A stretch of DNA of 64,000 nt from assembly GCA_025363655.1 (NCBI GenBank), contig JANYDK010000037.1, positions 70,191-134,190 of the forward strand. Direction: 5' to 3'. Of the stretch, positions 20,171 through 27,895 are shown in pieces. The stretch comes from Deltaproteobacteria bacterium (GTDB taxonomy: Bacteria; Myxococcota_A; Polyangia; Polyangiales; JADJMO01). The notes beneath the pieces were generated by a model, which saw only the letters and a list, made by a program, of their open reading frames with translations, made no database searches and had not been told where the DNA came from. Position 1 is the first letter of the stretch, and the number at the start of each line of letters is the position of its first letter. A program made the position numbers and the translations under genes.

Positions 20171-20240
20171 CTCTCAGGCGTAGCACTTTTCCGTCGGGCT
20201 CGTCACTCGCCCGAGGCGCTCGCCGTGGTAGCGTCCGCGC

Positions 20241-20735
20241 ATGTCGAAGAGGCCGCCGTTCATCATCTCGACCGAAGACGTCCCCTCGAACGAAGGGAAG
20301 TATCCGCACAACGACGAAATCTTCGGCACCGGTCGGAAGGTCGGGGTCTTCGCCGGCCTCTTGCGCATCGGTCTCCACGTCGATCGTCTCGCGCCGGGTC
20401 AGCGAACGTCGTATCCGCACAGCGAAGAAGACGAAGAAGAGTTCGTCTTCGTCCTCGAAGGCGAAGTGCAGGCGTGGGTCGACGGTGAGCTTCACCCGAT
20501 GAAAAAGGGCGATTTGGCGGCCTTCCCGGCCGGCACCGGCATCAACCACACGTTCATCAACGACTCCGATCACGAGGTGGTGCTCCTCATCGGGGGCGAG
20601 CAGGCGAAGAGCGACAGCCGCATCTTCTACCCGCACAACGGAGAGCGTAAGAAGGACATGCCCTGGGCCCGCTGGTGGGACGACGTGCCGAGGCGCCCGC
20701 TCGGGCCGCACGACGGCAAACCGAAGCCCCGCTAG
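20241..20735 (+). CDS. Cupin-domain protein
   Basis: 164 aa. A single cupin_2 barrel: GLHVDRLAPGQRTSYPHSEEDEEE carries the first metal motif (G..L.PG...PH....E), and GDLAAFPAGTGINHTFINDS the second (His in NH). The C terminus is basic and Pro rich. Single-domain cupins of this type include sugar-binding and dioxygenase-like proteins; the substrate cannot be told. It is followed by 12 bases and the D-aminopeptidase gene, so they may be co-transcribed. Confidence 0.85.
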   Translation: MSKRPPFIISTEDVPSNEGKYPHNDEIFGTGRKVGVFAGLLRIGLHVDRLAPGQRTSYPHSEEDEEEFVFVLEGEVQAWVDGELHPMKKGDLAAFPAGTGINHTFINDSDHEVVLLIGGEQAKSDSRIFYPHNGERKKDMPWARWWDDVPRRPLGPHDGKPKPR

Positions 20736-20747
20736 ACTGCGTCGGGC

Positions 20748-21578
20748 ATGCACGTCTACGTCAGCATCGACATCGAAGGCGTCGCCGGGGTGGTGCACGT
20801 CGATCAGACGCGCCGCACCGGTCACGACTACGAGCGAGCCCGGCATTGGATGACGCTCGAGGCGAACGCCGCCATCGCCGGCGCCTATGAAGCGGGATGT
20901 ACATCCATCCTCGTGAACGACTCGCACGGCGACATGCGCAACCTCGTCCTCGACGAGCTCGATCCGCGCGCGGAGGTGATCTTCGGCTCGCTCAAGCCGC
21001 TCTCGATGGTGCAGGGGGCGAGCGATCGCTTCGGCGTCGCCCTCTTCATCGGTTACCACGCAGGCGCCGGGAGCCGCGCCGGCATCCTCGATCACACCTA
21101 CTACGGCAAGGTCGTCGCGCGTCTCCGCGTCGGTGGCCTCGACGCCAACGAGACCGCGCTCAACGCGATGGTCCTCGGCGCGCACGGCGTTCCGGTCGGG
21201 CTCGTCACCGGCGACGAGACCACCTGCGCGCAGGCGAAAGAGGTCCTCGGCGACGTCGAGACGGTGGCCGTCAAAGAAGCATATACACGCTATGCAGCTC
21301 GCACGATCGGCCTCGAATCGGCTCGATCGCGCATTCGTAGCGGCGCCCTTCGCGCCGTCGGTCGGGCGGCGAAGCAAGGCTTTCGGCCGTACGTGCCGGC
21401 GCCGCCGCATGCGCTCGAGATCGACTTCGTCAACTCCGCCTGCGCCGACGCCGCCGAGCTCGTCCCCGGCACGCGTCGACTCGGTGGCACCACCACTGCC
21501 TACGAAGCGCCCGACGCCGACACCGTCATTCGCGTCATCCAGGCGTGGACCCTCCTCGCCGCCTCGACGGTGGTGTGA
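20748..21578 (+). CDS. dppA: M55-family D-aminopeptidase, DppA-like
   Basis: 276 aa, the usual length of this family. Zinc-site residues fit Bacillus DppA closely: Asp8 and Glu10 in SIDIEG, His60 in NDSHGDMRN, His104 in GYHAGAG, and Glu135 in ANETALNA. The family cleaves N-terminal D-amino acids (D-Ala-D-Ala, D-Ala peptides), often in use of peptidoglycan peptides. The stop overlaps a possible GTG start of the WD40 gene (GTGA at 21575-21578). Confidence 0.9.
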   Translation: MHVYVSIDIEGVAGVVHVDQTRRTGHDYERARHWMTLEANAAIAGAYEAGCTSILVNDSHGDMRNLVLDELDPRAEVIFGSLKPLSMVQGASDRFGVALFIGYHAGAGSRAGILDHTYYGKVVARLRVGGLDANETALNAMVLGAHGVPVGLVTGDETTCAQAKEVLGDVETVAVKEAYTRYAARTIGLESARSRIRSGALRAVGRAAKQGFRPYVPAPPHALEIDFVNSACADAAELVPGTRRLGGTTTAYEAPDADTVIRVIQAWTLLAASTVV

Positions 21579-21580
21579 GC

Positions 21581-22630
21581 ATGCGTACTCGCGGCACTCC
21601 CGGACTCGCGCTCTGGCTCATCCTCGTGGTTTCTCTCGGCGCTTGCCTCGGTGCTTGCGGCAAGACCACGCCGTTGGCCACCGACGTGCCGAAACCGAAG
21701 GCGGGCCCCGTTCTCAAGAAGGGGCGGCTCACCGAGTCGCAGGCCGTCATCCCCGCGCACGACGGTGGCGTCGGAAACGTCGCGCTCTCGCCCGACGGAA
21801 AATACCTGGCGACCGCCGGCGTAGAAGATGGGCTCCTCAAGGTCTGGGACATCGCCGCGCACACCATTCGTTGCGAAGGCTCGCAGACCTATCCGGTGAC
21901 CACGCTCGTCTACGGTCCCGATGGGAAACAGCTCCTCACGGCCAGCGCATCGGTGAAGGCCAGCGGGGGCTTCGCCAACAGCCACGGACAGCTCCTCGTC
22001 TGGGACGCGCTCACCTGCAAACAGTCCAAGGTGATCATGGAAGACGCGCGCCTCGTCGAGGACGCGGTCTTCGCACCGGACGGCAAGACGGTCGCTTGCA
22101 TCGAATCGAAGGCCCACGTCGCGCGCATCTTCGACGCCGCCGCCGGCACTTTTCTCAAGTCGTTCGAAGCGAGCGACGCCGGCTCTCCCGCGCTCGGATT
22201 CCTCGACGGTGGCAAGGGCTTGCTCGTCACCAGCGACGAAGGCGCGCTCTTCTATGAAGTTGCTTCGGGGGTGAAGAAATGGGCGATCGAGGACGCCGTC
22301 TCCGCCCTCGCCATCGCGCGTGACGGCAAGAGCTTCGCCATCGCTTCCGGCGTCGCCCTTCGCACCTTCGACGCGGCGGGCAACCCGTTGCGCGTGATGA
22401 AATCCCTCGAACCGATCGACGGCGCGCTCGCGTTCTCCGCCGACGGACGACGCATCGCCAGCGGCGGAGACGACGGCGCGGTGGTGATCTGGAACGCCGC
22501 CAACGGCGATCGTCTGCAATCGGTCCGGCCGCACGATGGCCCGGTGCTGACGGTCGGATTTTCCCCCGATGGATCGTGGTTCGCGAGCGGCTCCGAGGAC
22601 GGGACGGTCGCGCTCTTCGGCGTCGAGTGA
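21581..22630 (+). CDS. WD40-repeat lipoprotein
   Basis: 349 aa from ATG 21581; an in-frame GTG at 21575 that overlaps the dppA stop is an alternative. Lipoprotein signal ALWLILVVSLGACLGACG. WD40-like blades repeat through the rest, e.g. VGNVALSPDGKYLATAGVEDGLLKVWD, ALAFSADGRRIASGGDDGAVVIWN and VLTVGFSPDGSWFASGSEDG. At about seven blades it should close one propeller on the cell surface or in the periplasm. Role unknown. Confidence 0.87.
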   Translation: MRTRGTPGLALWLILVVSLGACLGACGKTTPLATDVPKPKAGPVLKKGRLTESQAVIPAHDGGVGNVALSPDGKYLATAGVEDGLLKVWDIAAHTIRCEGSQTYPVTTLVYGPDGKQLLTASASVKASGGFANSHGQLLVWDALTCKQSKVIMEDARLVEDAVFAPDGKTVACIESKAHVARIFDAAAGTFLKSFEASDAGSPALGFLDGGKGLLVTSDEGALFYEVASGVKKWAIEDAVSALAIARDGKSFAIASGVALRTFDAAGNPLRVMKSLEPIDGALAFSADGRRIASGGDDGAVVIWNAANGDRLQSVRPHDGPVLTVGFSPDGSWFASGSEDGTVALFGVE

Positions 22631-22655
22631 GGGAGAACGAGCACGATTTTTCGGC

Positions 22656-22661
22656 TATCCT
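22656..22661 (+). promoter_or_regulatory. Possible -10 element ahead of the ATPase-HNH pair
   Basis: TATCCT lies 11 bases before the ATPase start codon in a short AT-richer stretch (ATTTTTCGGCTATCCTAG). No good -35 is visible (gagaac at 17 bases). If used, the transcript would have almost no leader. Confidence 0.25.
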
Positions 22662-22672
22662 AGCGGCCGAGC

Positions 22673-23920
22673 ATGCTCAAGCGTCTCTCGCTGCAGAATT
22701 TCGAACCGTTCACCGAGTTCGACGTCGAGTTTGGGCGTCGCCTGAACCTTCTGTGCGGAGACAACGGCTTGGGCAAGACGTTCTGCCTCGAGGTCGTCTA
22801 TCGCGTGCTGACCGGTGAGTGGCCGACGCACCCCGCCGCCGTTCGAGTTCACGATGACCAGCTGCCGGTCATCGAAGCGGATGGATTTTCGGAGACAGAA
22901 CACGAGAGATACACCTTCGTCCCCGGAGCGCAGGACTGGGACCATGAGGGAGAAATCAAGCCCCCCCAGCTCATCTACATGCGAGCCGATGGTGGCTTCA
23001 CGATCTGGGACAGGTACAGAAATACCGGCAGGGCACGACGAGATGTTCGCGGCAACCTGCTTGGGATGGAACAGCGCATCGCACTCTCCGTCGATGAAGT
23101 TTGGAACGGGCTTCGTGGTGAGGATGAACGTCCGCGATGCAACGGCCTTCTGAGTGATTGGCTCACCTGGGAAGCGCGTCGTCCCGACCTCTTTCAGCGA
23201 TTCGTACGCGTGCTCAGGCATCTCTCGCCCAAGGGCGAAGTCCTTCAGCCTGGAACACCTCGCAGACTCTCCGTGGAAGATGCGCGAGACATTCCGACGC
23301 TGAGACTTCCCTACGGCGAAGTCCCCGTGACTCTCGCTTCTGCGGCGATGCGGCGCATCTTGTCGCTCGCCTACGTGCTTCTGTGGACATGGCACGAGCA
23401 CGTCGAGATTGCCAAACTTCTCGGAGCGCCGCCGATCACGAATCTCGTCCTCATCGTGGACGAGGTGGAGGCGCACCTGCATCCGCTTTGGCAGCGACTC
23501 ATAGTGCCGGCCATTTTCAAGGCCATCCCCGAGCTGGACGACCGAATTCAGCTGCAGGTTCTGGCCAGTACCCACGCTCCGCTCGTTCTCGCATCCGTCG
23601 AAACGATGTTCGATCCCGAGAACGATCGACTCACCCACTTTGGTCTCGTCGACGGAAAAATCGTGGTCGAACCGATTCCCTGGGCGAAGCAGGGCGATGC
23701 GGAAAACTGGCTGACATCACGAATTTTCGGGCTCGACCAGGCCCGTTCCGTCGAGGCCGAGCGGGCGATCGACGCGGCCGAAGCGTTTCTGCGCGGCGAA
23801 CCGCGATCGGACCTTTTCGATGAGAAGGCAATCGACGCCGAGCTGCACCGAGTTCTCGCCGGCGACGACGAATTTTGGCCACGTTGGCCTCTAGCTCGGT
23901 TGCCAGCCGCCGAAGAATGA
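22673..23920 (+). CDS. AAA/ABC-type ATPase of a Septu-like (PtuA-like) pair
   Basis: 415 aa. SMC/OLD-type ATPase: Walker A GDNGLGKT at 29-36, a family-specific block YGEVPVTLASAAMRRILSLA (214-233) where an ABC signature would be, Walker B LVLIVDEVEAHLHP (258-271), and the H-loop ASTHAPLVLAS (298-308). No coiled-coil arm is long enough for an SMC and no TOPRIM domain follows, so it is not an OLD nuclease. It is translationally coupled (ATGA) to an HNH-like protein, the pairing used by PtuA-PtuB. Codon use and G+C are lower than in neighbours (34/60 G+C at 23041-23100 versus 43/60 at 21061-21120), suggesting transfer. Likely it senses an invader and controls the partner nuclease; this is inference. 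Confidence 0.85.
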   Translation: MLKRLSLQNFEPFTEFDVEFGRRLNLLCGDNGLGKTFCLEVVYRVLTGEWPTHPAAVRVHDDQLPVIEADGFSETEHERYTFVPGAQDWDHEGEIKPPQLIYMRADGGFTIWDRYRNTGRARRDVRGNLLGMEQRIALSVDEVWNGLRGEDERPRCNGLLSDWLTWEARRPDLFQRFVRVLRHLSPKGEVLQPGTPRRLSVEDARDIPTLRLPYGEVPVTLASAAMRRILSLAYVLLWTWHEHVEIAKLLGAPPITNLVLIVDEVEAHLHPLWQRLIVPAIFKAIPELDDRIQLQVLASTHAPLVLASVETMFDPENDRLTHFGLVDGKIVVEPIPWAKQGDAENWLTSRIFGLDQARSVEAERAIDAAEAFLRGEPRSDLFDEKAIDAELHRVLAGDDEFWPRWPLARLPAAEE

Positions 23921-24489
23921 TTCGCGTCGAGCCGCCGCCCGAGCCCCCGCTATTCGACGAACGCGTGCGTCGTCGGGGCGCGGCTTGGCTCGCCGAACAT
24001 TCCGTCGCGATGCGTCCTCCCGCGTTGTGGTCCGAGGTTCGCGACGATCTCGCAGCTGGATTTCGGAATCGTTGCGGCTATTCCGCGGTCGAAATTCGCC
24101 ATGGCGACGGCACGGTCGATCACTTCCGTCCTATCAGTGGGAACCGAGACCTCAGCTACGAGTGGAACAATTACAGGTACGCGTCGCCGCGCATGAACAG
24201 CGCGAAGGGAGACGCCGTCGTCCTCGATCCCTTCGAGGTGCAGGATGGATGGTTTGCAATCCAACTGCCGAGCGCCCTACTCGTCATCACGAGTTCGATG
24301 CCGGACACGCACAGAGCGTTGGCGCTCAAGACCATTGAGCGCCTTCGCTTGAACAAGTCGCACGCGATCAAGAACAGGCTCGCTTGGCAATTGAGATACG
24401 AGAGTGGGAAGATGACCCTCGACGTTCTTCACGAGGTCGATCCGCTCTTGGCACAAGCTGTCGAGGCGCAAGCTCGCCGATCGAAATAG
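23917..24489 (+). CDS. HNH-like nuclease of a Septu-like (PtuB-like) pair
   Basis: 190 aa from ATG 23917, which overlaps the ATPase stop by four bases. The core CGY...TVDHFRPISGN...YEWNNYRYASPRMNSAKGD...LDPF follows the PtuB/TIGR02646 HNH layout: Asp68-His69, Asn84/85, Asn94 and Lys97. The zinc cysteines of that family (CxxC before DH and CxxCN after) are not kept: only Cys53 remains and RYASPRMN replaces the second pair. The His-Me finger residues thus survive while structural zinc seems lost. It probably cuts DNA or RNA under control of the ATPase; activity is inferred. Confidence 0.8.
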   Translation: MIRVEPPPEPPLFDERVRRRGAAWLAEHSVAMRPPALWSEVRDDLAAGFRNRCGYSAVEIRHGDGTVDHFRPISGNRDLSYEWNNYRYASPRMNSAKGDAVVLDPFEVQDGWFAIQLPSALLVITSSMPDTHRALALKTIERLRLNKSHAIKNRLAWQLRYESGKMTLDVLHEVDPLLAQAVEAQARRSK

Positions 24490-24494
24490 GCTAC

Positions 24495-24536
24495 AAAAAA
24501 AGCTCGCCCGCGGCTCCTTGCGAAGACGCGGGCGAG
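24495..24536 (-). terminator. Intrinsic terminator for the methyltransferase-like gene
   Basis: A perfect 10-bp stem, CTCGCCCGCG at 24503-24512 and CGCGGGCGAG at 24527-24536, followed on the minus strand by seven T (24501-24495). It ends transcription from the minus-strand gene at 24556. On the plus strand the hairpin lies just after the HNH stop but without a T run, so it would serve that direction poorly. Confidence 0.85.
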
Positions 24537-24555
24537 GGGGCGAGGCGAGCTCGAC

Positions 24556-25752
24556 TTACTTGATCGGGGCCGGGGGCGGGGTCGCGGCGGCGGTGCCTGC
24601 GGGCTTCGGCATCGCGGTCATCGCCGGCTTCTCGCTCGCCGCTGCCGGCTTCGCTTCGGCCTTCGGCTTCTCGGCCTTGATCGCGACCTTGACGAACTTC
24701 AGCGTCATGCGATCGCTCTCGCCGATGGCGGTGTACTTGTCCTTGTCCTTGTCCTTCAGCTCGAGCGACGGCGGGAGCGTCCAGACGCCTTCCGGATAGT
24801 CCTTGGTGTCCTTCGGGTTGGCGTTGACCTCGGAGGGCTTGCCGACGAGCTTGAAGCCCGCCTTCTCGAAGCTCTCGATGACGAACTTCTGCGGGACGTA
24901 GCCCTTCTTCGAACTCTCCTTCGGATCGGCGTCGTCCTTCGCGCGGTGCTCTTCGATGCCGACGACGCCGCCCGTCTTGAGGGCCTTGTGCCACTCGCCG
25001 AGCCAAGCCTCGAGGTTGCCGCGGTTGACCATGCCGTGGAGGCCACGCATGACGAGGACCGCGTCGAGCTTGCCGTCCATGTTCAGCGCCGGCGCCTTGC
25101 CATCGACGACGACCGTCTCGACCTTGCCGTAAATCTCCGGCGCGGTGGCGAGGAAGTCTTTCCACTCGTTCGCGTAGAACGTGCTGCGCTCTTCGGCGGG
25201 GCCGTTCGGGTCACCGCTGGTGCCGATGTACTTGCCCTTCATCGCCAACGTCGGCGCGAGGAGCTCGGTGTACCAACCGGTGCCGGGGCCGACGTCGAGC
25301 ACCGTCATGTTCGGCTTGATGCCGAAGTGCTCGAGGGTCTCGAGCGGGTGACGGAACTTGTCGCGCTCGGCGTTGCCCGGCATGCGGTGCTTGCCTGCCA
25401 TCGCCGCGGTGATGCCGGCCTTGAGGCTCGGATAGACCTTCTCGGCGAGCGCCTTGGCGGCGGTGTGCATCTCGGGCGTCCAGCGTGCGAGCTCGGCCTT
25501 GTGATCGCTCGCCCACTTGTCCTTGTCGGCCGCGAGCTTGGCGGCCGCCTCGGCCTTCTTCTTCTCTTCCGGCGTCGGCTCCGGCTTCGCGGGCTCGACC
25601 GTGGCCGTCGGCTCGGGAGTCGCGACCGTCGGCGTCGGCGTCGGCGCTGGCGCGGGCGGCGGGTTCGGCGGCGGCGGCGGGTCGGAGCCACACGCGCCTG
25701 CGAGGCTCGCGAGCAAGGAAACGGCGAGGACGGTCGAGAGAGCTTTACGCAT
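24556..25752 (-). CDS. Exported methyltransferase-fold lipoprotein
   Basis: 398 aa from ATG 25752 (lipobox LAGACG; an upstream ATG at 25773 is less apt). A long Pro-rich linker (PPPPPNPPPAPAPTPTPTV) and a Lys/Ala helix lead to a class I methyltransferase-like core: motif I TVLDVGPGTGWYTELLAP, then VDGKAPALNMDGKLDAVLVMRGLHGMVNRG and LKTGGVVGIEEH. Predicted methyltransferases with a signal peptide (the COG4798 group) look like this. SAM is not known in the periplasm, so either export is wrong or the fold serves another job. The C terminus is Lys/Pro/Ala rich. Confidence 0.8.
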   Translation of the reverse strand: MRKALSTVLAVSLLASLAGACGSDPPPPPNPPPAPAPTPTPTVATPEPTATVEPAKPEPTPEEKKKAEAAAKLAADKDKWASDHKAELARWTPEMHTAAKALAEKVYPSLKAGITAAMAGKHRMPGNAERDKFRHPLETLEHFGIKPNMTVLDVGPGTGWYTELLAPTLAMKGKYIGTSGDPNGPAEERSTFYANEWKDFLATAPEIYGKVETVVVDGKAPALNMDGKLDAVLVMRGLHGMVNRGNLEAWLGEWHKALKTGGVVGIEEHRAKDDADPKESSKKGYVPQKFVIESFEKAGFKLVGKPSEVNANPKDTKDYPEGVWTLPPSLELKDKDKDKYTAIGESDRMTLKFVKVAIKAEKPKAEAKPAAASEKPAMTAMPKPAGTAAATPPPAPIK

Positions 25753-25880
25753 GCCAGCCGCGTACATCGTCACGGGCTGAGGCTCAATCCGTTCCCCGCC
25801 ACCGGCTGCTCCGTGACATCTTGTTCGCGCTTCTTCACGGTCCCCACACCTCCTCCGCGGTAGGCCTGCACTACACGTCG

Positions 25881-27161
25881 ATGAAGCGATTTCTCAGCTG
25901 GTTCGTCGTCGTCCTCGTCCTCGCCGCTGGTGGCTACGGCGTTTACCGTTGGCGCGTTCGCAGTGCACACGTCGCTCCGAAGTACCGCACGGCCAAAGTC
26001 GACAAGGGGCGCGTCTCCTCCAAAGTCACGGCCACGGGAACGCTCTCCGCGCGGGTGACGGTGCTCGTCGGTAGCCAAGTGAGCGGCCGACTGCAGGACA
26101 TTTTCGTCGACTTCAACTCGCAGGTGAAGAAGGGCCAGGTCATCGCCCAGATCGATCAGCGCCTTTTCCAGGCTGATTTGCAGCGCGCGCGCGCCAACTA
26201 CGTGCAGTCCGACGGGCAAGCGAAGAAGTCGAAGGTGCAGGTCGCGCAAGCGCAGCGCGCGCTCGATCGCGCCATCAAGCTCAAGGCCGAAGGGCTCCTC
26301 GGTGACGCCGATCTCGAAATCGCGCAATCCAACCTCGAGGGGGCGAAGGCCGACTTGGTCGTCTCGCAAGGGAGCATCGCCCAGGCCGCGGCCGCGCTCA
26401 AAACCTCCGAGGTCAACCTCGGCTTCACCACCATCATCTCGCCGATCGACGGCGTGGTCATCTCGCGCGCGGTCGACGTCGGACAGACGGTCGCTGCCTC
26501 GCTCTCGGCGCCGACGCTCTTCACGATCGCGCAAGACCTCAAATCGGTGCAAATCGACTCCTTCGTCGCCGAGGCCGACATCGGCAAGCTGCAGGAGGGG
26601 ATGGAGGCGACCTTCTCCGTCGACGCCTATCCGGGGCAGAAATTCCTCGGAAAAGTGCGAATGATCCGCAACGCCGCGCAGACCGTGCAGAACGTCGTCA
26701 CCTACGACGCGGTCATCGACGTCGACAACTCCGACCTCAAGCTGCGCCCCGGGATGACGGTCAACGTCACCTTCGTCTGGGCCGATCGCAAAGACGTCCT
26801 CCGCATTCCCAATGCTGCGCTTCGCTTCAAGCCGCCGGCCGATCCGAGCGCTTCGGCGAGCGCGAGCGGTGGCGGAAATGGCGGAGGCGGCGGAGGCGGC
26901 GGTGGCGGCGGTGGTGGCGGTAAGAAGAAGAAGGACGATGCCGGTGCAGCCTCGCCCAAGCGCACCGTCTACGTGCTGCGCGACGGCGCCTCGGTTGCCG
27001 TGTCGATCGAGGTCGGAATCAGCGACGGCACCCTCACCGAGGTGACGAGCGGCGAGCTCAAGGAAGGCGACGACGTCATCACCGAGCTCGAAGATCCCGC
27101 CGCGGCGAAGGCGGGCGGAGGCGGAGCGGCGGCCAACACACAGTTGCCGCGGAAGTTCTGA
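25881..27161 (+). CDS. macA: MacA-like periplasmic adaptor (HlyD/RND MFP family)
   Basis: 426 aa from ATG 25881. A single N-terminal membrane anchor (FVVVLVLAAGGYGVY) is followed by the biotinyl-lipoyl half motifs (TGTLSARVTVLVGSQVSGRL and TIISPIDGVVISRAVDVGQTV), a coiled-coil hairpin (about 95-175), and the beta-barrel LRPGMTVNVTFV. A Ser/Ala then Gly-run linker (14 consecutive Gly) and KKKKDD separate the barrel from a membrane-proximal domain. It bridges a MacB-type ABC pump to an outer-membrane channel. It shares one base with the next gene (TGATG). Confidence 0.9.
   Translation: MKRFLSWFVVVLVLAAGGYGVYRWRVRSAHVAPKYRTAKVDKGRVSSKVTATGTLSARVTVLVGSQVSGRLQDIFVDFNSQVKKGQVIAQIDQRLFQADLQRARANYVQSDGQAKKSKVQVAQAQRALDRAIKLKAEGLLGDADLEIAQSNLEGAKADLVVSQGSIAQAAAALKTSEVNLGFTTIISPIDGVVISRAVDVGQTVAASLSAPTLFTIAQDLKSVQIDSFVAEADIGKLQEGMEATFSVDAYPGQKFLGKVRMIRNAAQTVQNVVTYDAVIDVDNSDLKLRPGMTVNVTFVWADRKDVLRIPNAALRFKPPADPSASASASGGGNGGGGGGGGGGGGGGKKKKDDAGAASPKRTVYVLRDGASVAVSIEVGISDGTLTEVTSGELKEGDDVITELEDPAAAKAGGGGAAANTQLPRKF
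26866..26925. repeat. GGC-rich poly-Gly tract in macA-like gene
   Basis: Repeated GGC/GGT/GGA codons specify a run of 14 Gly, preceded by SASASGGGNGG and followed by KKKKDD. It is a likely slippage-prone, flexible insert between adaptor domains. Confidence 0.85.
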
Positions 27162-27895
27162 TGGCTGCGCTCATCCGCGTGGAGGAGCTCACCAAAGTCT
27201 ACCGCATGGGCGACCAAGAGCTGCATGCGCTCGACGGCGTCTCGATGGAGATCGCGAGCGGCGAGTTCGTCGCCATCATGGGCACCTCGGGCTCCGGCAA
27301 GTCGACGTTGATGAACGTCCTCGGTTGCCTCGATAGGCCGACGAGCGGCAAATATTTCCTCGGCGACAAAGAGATCTCGCGCCTCTCGGTCAACGAGCTG
27401 GCCGACATCCGCAGCCACACCATCGGCTTCGTCTTCCAGAACTTCAACCTCCTCGCGCGCACGTCGGCGCAAGAGAACGCCGAGCTCCCGCTGGTCTATG
27501 CCGGGGCGAGCAGCAAGGATCGCAAGGCGAAGGCGAAGCGCGCGCTCGAACGCGTCGGGCTCGGCAAGCGCCTCGATCACATGCCGTCGCAGCTCTCGGG
27601 CGGTCAGCAGCAGCGCGTCGCCATCGCCCGCGCCATCGTCAACGATCCTCGCCTCATCCTCGCCGACGAGCCGACCGGCGCCCTCGACTCGCGCACCACC
27701 GTCGAGGTGATGGCGCTCATGCAAGAGCTCGGCAAATCGGGCATCACCGTCGTCGTCGTCACCCACGAGCCCGACGTCGCCGCGTACGCCGAACGCGTCA
27801 TCGTCGTCAAAGACGGCAAAATCGTGGAAGATCGACGACAGACGCCGGAGGAAGCAGTGCACTCGCAACCTCCGACCTCGGGTGCTCCGACGTGA
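27161..27895 (+). CDS. MacB/LolD-type ABC transporter ATPase
   Basis: 244 aa. Walker A GTSGSGKST (41-49), Q-loop FVFQNFNLL, signature LSGGQQQR, Walker B LILADEPTGALDS and H-loop VVVVTHEPDVA. It belongs to the MacB/LolD/FtsE-like class whose ATPase is separate from its permease here, unlike E. coli MacB where they are fused. It starts on the last base of the adaptor stop (TGATG) and its own end is overlapped by the permease GTG (GTGA). Confidence 0.93.
   Translation: MAALIRVEELTKVYRMGDQELHALDGVSMEIASGEFVAIMGTSGSGKSTLMNVLGCLDRPTSGKYFLGDKEISRLSVNELADIRSHTIGFVFQNFNLLARTSAQENAELPLVYAGASSKDRKAKAKRALERVGLGKRLDHMPSQLSGGQQQRVAIARAIVNDPRLILADEPTGALDSRTTVEVMALMQELGKSGITVVVVTHEPDVAAYAERVIVVKDGKIVEDRRQTPEEAVHSQPPTSGAPT

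Noticed and set aside
22560-22672. Retron-type ncRNA or reverse transcriptase next to the ATPase-HNH pair
   Set aside because: Only 42 bases lie between the WD40 stop and the ATPase start, and no RT gene with YADD motif is nearby; so it is not a retron.
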